A DNA stretch of 64,000 nt from the NCBI RefSeq assembly GCF_030323025.1, contig NZ_CP097329.1:1-64000 (forward strand), written 5' to 3'. Position 1 is the first letter of the stretch. Every line of letters begins with the position of its first letter. The position numbers and the translations under genes are program-made. Origin of the DNA: Pseudanabaena mucicola str. Chao 1806. Its GTDB lineage: Bacteria > Cyanobacteriota > Cyanobacteriia > Pseudanabaenales > Pseudanabaenaceae. The notes below the pieces were generated by a model. It had not been told where the DNA came from, searched no databases, and saw only the letters and a program-made list of their open reading frames with translations. Positions 61,080-64,000 of this stretch are shown in pieces.

Positions 61080-63431
61080 ATGGCATCAAGTACACAGCAT
61101 CAAAAAGAGTATGAAAAGGCTTCCTTAGCCTACATGCAAGGAGATTACAATCAAGCTGCAAAATTAACACAGGATCTTGTCCAAACATGCCCTAGTGAGC
61201 CTATGTATCGGTTACTTCATGCTCATATTAATCTCGCCCTAGAACGCTATCAAGACTCAATCGTTGAATATGAAACTGTTTTGCAATTAACTGATGACAA
61301 CTCAATTCTTGAATATGCTCATAGTGGCATTGCTGCTGCCAAGGAAAGATTAGATATCGATGATAGATATAGTGACAATAACTTAGCGGATTTGGTTGGC
61401 TCATCAAATGACGAGTTTGGAAATAAACAATATACTTATAACAATGACAATAGCTATAACGCTCAATCAACTTATATGCAGGGGGCTTGGTCTTCAGTTG
61501 ATAGTGATAGCCATACCACTAACGATTTTGACTTTGATGATTTTAATTCTGATATTTCAATGAATGGCTCTAGTAATTATAGCTATAGTGCCGAAACGCA
61601 AATCTCAGGCTCATCGAGCTTTGATTCTAATTATAAATCTTCTAGCAGCAACACCTCTGGAAACTTGAACTCAGATAATGATGTTGTATTCATGGATGAG
61701 TTTGATGATTTTGAAGATCTTAGTGAATCATCTTTTGCTAATTCCTTTAGTGATTCCGAAACAACTCAGATGGCTTTGGATCGCTCGATATCTGATTTTG
61801 GTAGTCAAGATTTCGCAACATCAGTAAGGTCTACAAATACTACAGCAACTGTTGACCCAGATATCTCAGCACGGCGGTTCAATCAGACTGGCAATGAAGC
61901 AGAGCTATTTGGGTTGGGATCAAGTAATGCTCGTGCAGGATCAAAACGTGGTGTGGATGTCATTACTGATACCTCTGAGCAAGGTGGGCTATTTTCTCCA
62001 TTTGACAACATGCCCTTGAAAACAAAAAACCTGATCACCGCGATCGCATCAGGGGTGGTGGCAATAGTGGCAGCTGGTTTGGTAACTAACTTTGCAATCA
62101 GCTCGATTAAAGACAATGGAACCCGTGAGCAGTTAAGGAATACGGGTTGGATGATGGCTACTGCAGCAGCGATCGCGAGTGGCTCGATGGCATGGGGATT
62201 GGGTAAACGCTCGTCGCGAATGATCGAACAAGCAACCGAAAACCTACAGTCTCAATTTGATTCGGTCATCCGTGGAGATATGACTCCAAGAGCTTCTATT
62301 TATAGTGAGGATGAGTTTGGTAGACTCGCAGCTAGTTTTAACCAAATGATTCAGTCCATCGTGTCTAACACGAATGAAGCACAGCGCAAAGCCGCCGAAC
62401 AAGAACAGGCAAAAGAAGATCTCCAACGTCAGGTAATCCGTTTACTCGATGACGTAGAGGGAGCAGCACGTGGTGACTTGACGGTACAGGCGGAGGTAAC
62501 AGCCGATGTCCTCGGTGCAGTTGCTGATTCCTTTAATCTCACCATTCAAAACCTCCGTGAAATTGTTAACCAAGTAAAAATTGCGGCGCGTCAGGTAAAC
62601 GAAAGCTCTCTCGAAAACGAGGCTTTTGCCCGCAGCTTATCTTCAGACGCATTGCGTCAAGCAGAAGAACTGAGCGTTACCTTAAATTCGGTGCAAATGA
62701 TGACGGAATCGATTCAGCGAGTGGCTGAAAGCGCTCGCGAGGCGGATCAAGTCGCAAAACTTGCATCGGAAACCGCGATCAAGGGTGGCGAAGCGGTAGA
62801 ACGCACTGTATCTGGTATTCTCGACATTCGTGAAACGGTTGCGGAAACTACTCGGAAGGTAAAACGACTAGGTGAGTCGTCTCAAGAAATTTCTAAGATA
62901 GTTGGTTTGATTTCCCAGATTGCTTCGCGTACTAACTTACTCGCATTGAACGCTAGTATTGAAGCTGCAAGAGCAGGAGATGCAGGGCGTGGTTTTGCGA
63001 TCGTTGCTGACGAAGTTCGCCAGCTAGCTGATCGCGCTGCCAAAGCGTCGAAGGAAATTGAACAAATCGTATTGCAAATTCAGAGTGAAACTAGTAATGT
63101 GCAACAAGCGATGGAAATTGGTACTCAACAGGTTATCGATGGTACTAAACGTGCAGAGCAAGCTCGTCAGTCCCTAACCGACATTATCCAAGTGTCCCAC
63201 CGAATTGAAACTCTGGTGCTATCCATTACCGAAGATACTGTCAAACAAACCGAGACTTCACGCACCGTATCACAGGTTATGCAGTCAGTTGAGTTAACCG
63301 CTCAAGAAACTTCGCAAGAATCCCAACGAGTATCCGCCTCACTACAAAACCTTGTAGGCGTTGCCCGTAGTCTCCAAGATTCTGTGGAACGATTCCGCGT
63401 TGACTCAGGTGATAAAGCGGGAGGTCGTTAG
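61080..63431 (+). CDS. pilJ: Methyl-accepting chemotaxis protein (PilJ-like)
   Basis: 783 aa. N-terminal TPR-like repeat ([20 protein letters not shown]), then a Ser/Asp/Asn-rich linker (95-260), two membrane segments (about 320-345 and 358-378), HAMP-type linkers and a signalling domain whose hairpin tip is [20 protein letters not shown]. The TPR and long acidic linker replace a periplasmic sensor, so input is probably cytoplasmic. Serves phototaxis or twitching in cyanobacteria. Confidence 0.88.
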   Translation: MASSTQHQKEYEKASLAYMQGDYNQAAKLTQDLVQTCPSEPMYRLLHAHINLALERYQDSIVEYETVLQLTDDNSILEYAHSGIAAAKERLDIDDRYSDNNLADLVGSSNDEFGNKQYTYNNDNSYNAQSTYMQGAWSSVDSDSHTTNDFDFDDFNSDISMNGSSNYSYSAETQISGSSSFDSNYKSSSSNTSGNLNSDNDVVFMDEFDDFEDLSESSFANSFSDSETTQMALDRSISDFGSQDFATSVRSTNTTATVDPDISARRFNQTGNEAELFGLGSSNARAGSKRGVDVITDTSEQGGLFSPFDNMPLKTKNLITAIASGVVAIVAAGLVTNFAISSIKDNGTREQLRNTGWMMATAAAIASGSMAWGLGKRSSRMIEQATENLQSQFDSVIRGDMTPRASIYSEDEFGRLAASFNQMIQSIVSNTNEAQRKAAEQEQAKEDLQRQVIRLLDDVEGAARGDLTVQAEVTADVLGAVADSFNLTIQNLREIVNQVKIAARQVNESSLENEAFARSLSSDALRQAEELSVTLNSVQMMTESIQRVAESAREADQVAKLASETAIKGGEAVERTVSGILDIRETVAETTRKVKRLGESSQEISKIVGLISQIASRTNLLALNASIEAARAGDAGRGFAIVADEVRQLADRAAKASKEIEQIVLQIQSETSNVQQAMEIGTQQVIDGTKRAEQARQSLTDIIQVSHRIETLVLSITEDTVKQTETSRTVSQVMQSVELTAQETSQESQRVSASLQNLVGVARSLQDSVERFRVDSGDKAGGR

Positions 63432-63494
63432 TCATGTCATATTATATTGCCTTTAGCTAGCTACTCATATCCTAATCTTTGAGAGGATTCAGTC

Positions 63495-64000
63495 ATGAAC
63501 TCGGAACAACAACAGCAGCGCATCATGGGTTATTTCATTGAAGAAGCCCGTGAACATCTCCAAACAATCGAGCAAGGTGTATTAAACTTGCATAACATCT
63601 TAGACGAACCCGAATCCATTAATGAGCTTTTTCGTGCGGCTCACTCAATTAAAGGTGGCGCAGCCATGCTAGGCGTAGGGAGCATTCAGCATGTTGCTCA
63701 TCGATTAGAAGACTTTTTTAAAATTCTCAAAGAGAATCCTCAAATAAATGTTGATGAACGGTTAAAAAGTCTTTTATTAGCTGGTTTTGATCCTCTAGCT
63801 GAATTGCTTGATGAGTTACAAATTGGTTTTCGTATATCCGACGAACTAACACAAGAAATTAGTAACCGTGTCAAGCCTGTCTTTACAGAATTGGAATCCC
63901 ATATTAATCAATTAACTTCTAATTCTAATGAACAAGTAGTTTCTCCTATTCTTGTTGATCAAAAAGTTGTTCAACAAGAACAGCTTATTGTCCAACCTAA
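63495..64000 (+). CDS. pilL: CheA-type histidine kinase (PilL-like), 5' part
   Basis: At least 168 aa, cut by the window edge. Hpt domain with phospho-acceptor His50 in FRAAHSIKGGAAMLG and FKILKENP helix. Ribosome site GAGAGG before the ATG. The remaining Hpt, kinase and CheW domains lie beyond the window. Confidence 0.88.
   Translation, partial: MNSEQQQQRIMGYFIEEAREHLQTIEQGVLNLHNILDEPESINELFRAAHSIKGGAAMLGVGSIQHVAHRLEDFFKILKENPQINVDERLKSLLLAGFDPLAELLDELQIGFRISDELTQEISNRVKPVFTELESHINQLTSNSNEQVVSPILVDQKVVQQEQLIVQP

Overview
The window is cyanobacterial. GCGATCGC (HIP1) octamers are dense throughout, and psbO, petG, a hemB 5' end and a type IV pilus chemotaxis cluster are present. The small genome style, non-heterocystous gene set and AT-rich intergenic DNA would fit a Pseudanabaena-like organism, but the genus is an inference.

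Layout. (1) 1-12779 is ordinary chromosome: hemB (partial), an atypical SDR, an LCP-family protein, a DUF4349 lipoprotein gene broken by an in-frame stop, a KGK protein, a DUF433/DUF5615 toxin-antitoxin pair, a DUF3531 protein, gloA, an SGNH-like protein, petG, psbO and an S9 peptidase. Several MITE-like hairpin elements lie between genes. (2) 12780-13687 and 59067-59682 are the two halves of one comM (yifB) gene. They are split exactly at the Walker B codons by a 45.4-kb integrated element (about 13688-59066). Joining the halves across a shared T-tract restores a 507-codon ORF. The element ends in a perfect 20-bp inverted repeat, and the first gene inside it is a large serine recombinase. (3) 59683-64000 is chromosome again: pilH/pilI/pilJ/pilL-like chemotaxis genes for type IV pili.

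Inside the element, from left to right: the serine recombinase; a leftward accessory operon (ASCH protein, zinc ribbon, N6-adenine methyltransferase, winged-helix protein, small ORFs) controlled by a divergent XRE regulator; a leftward block with DUF3768, a Rad52-like annealing protein, ArdA anti-restriction and many small ORFs, five of which share one 20-bp leader; a 2-kb non-coding tract built of covarying hairpins (26280-28100); a GUN4 plus membrane protein pair; an orphan CRISPR array (11 repeats in two blocks); two PD-(D/E)XK/DUF559-like nucleases, one membrane-anchored; a membrane DUF4177-like protein; ParB-like and ParA genes, the ParA fused to a restriction-type N-terminal domain; a 46-repeat CRISPR array; a complete type I (MYXAN/Dev-like) cas operon with a WYL regulator; small DNA-binding proteins; a membrane/ATPase module; CutA; a thermonuclease; and a rightward-end module of HlyD-like, TolC-like, DUF457 and AAA ATPase proteins. 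I see no relaxase, phage capsid gene or Tn7-type transposase.

The most unusual signals are at DNA/RNA level. A dodecamer TTCCACTAGAAC is scattered about 18 times through the element and I saw no full copy in the flanks; four times it forms a 39-40-bp hairpin inside coding sequence, read in different frames. A family of hairpins has invariant loops and entirely different, compensating stems. These look like undescribed element-specific structured repeats. Excision of the element would restore comM, so competence, type IV pili and the element may be linked, as in comK prophages of Listeria and comM islands of Acinetobacter; that link is inference.
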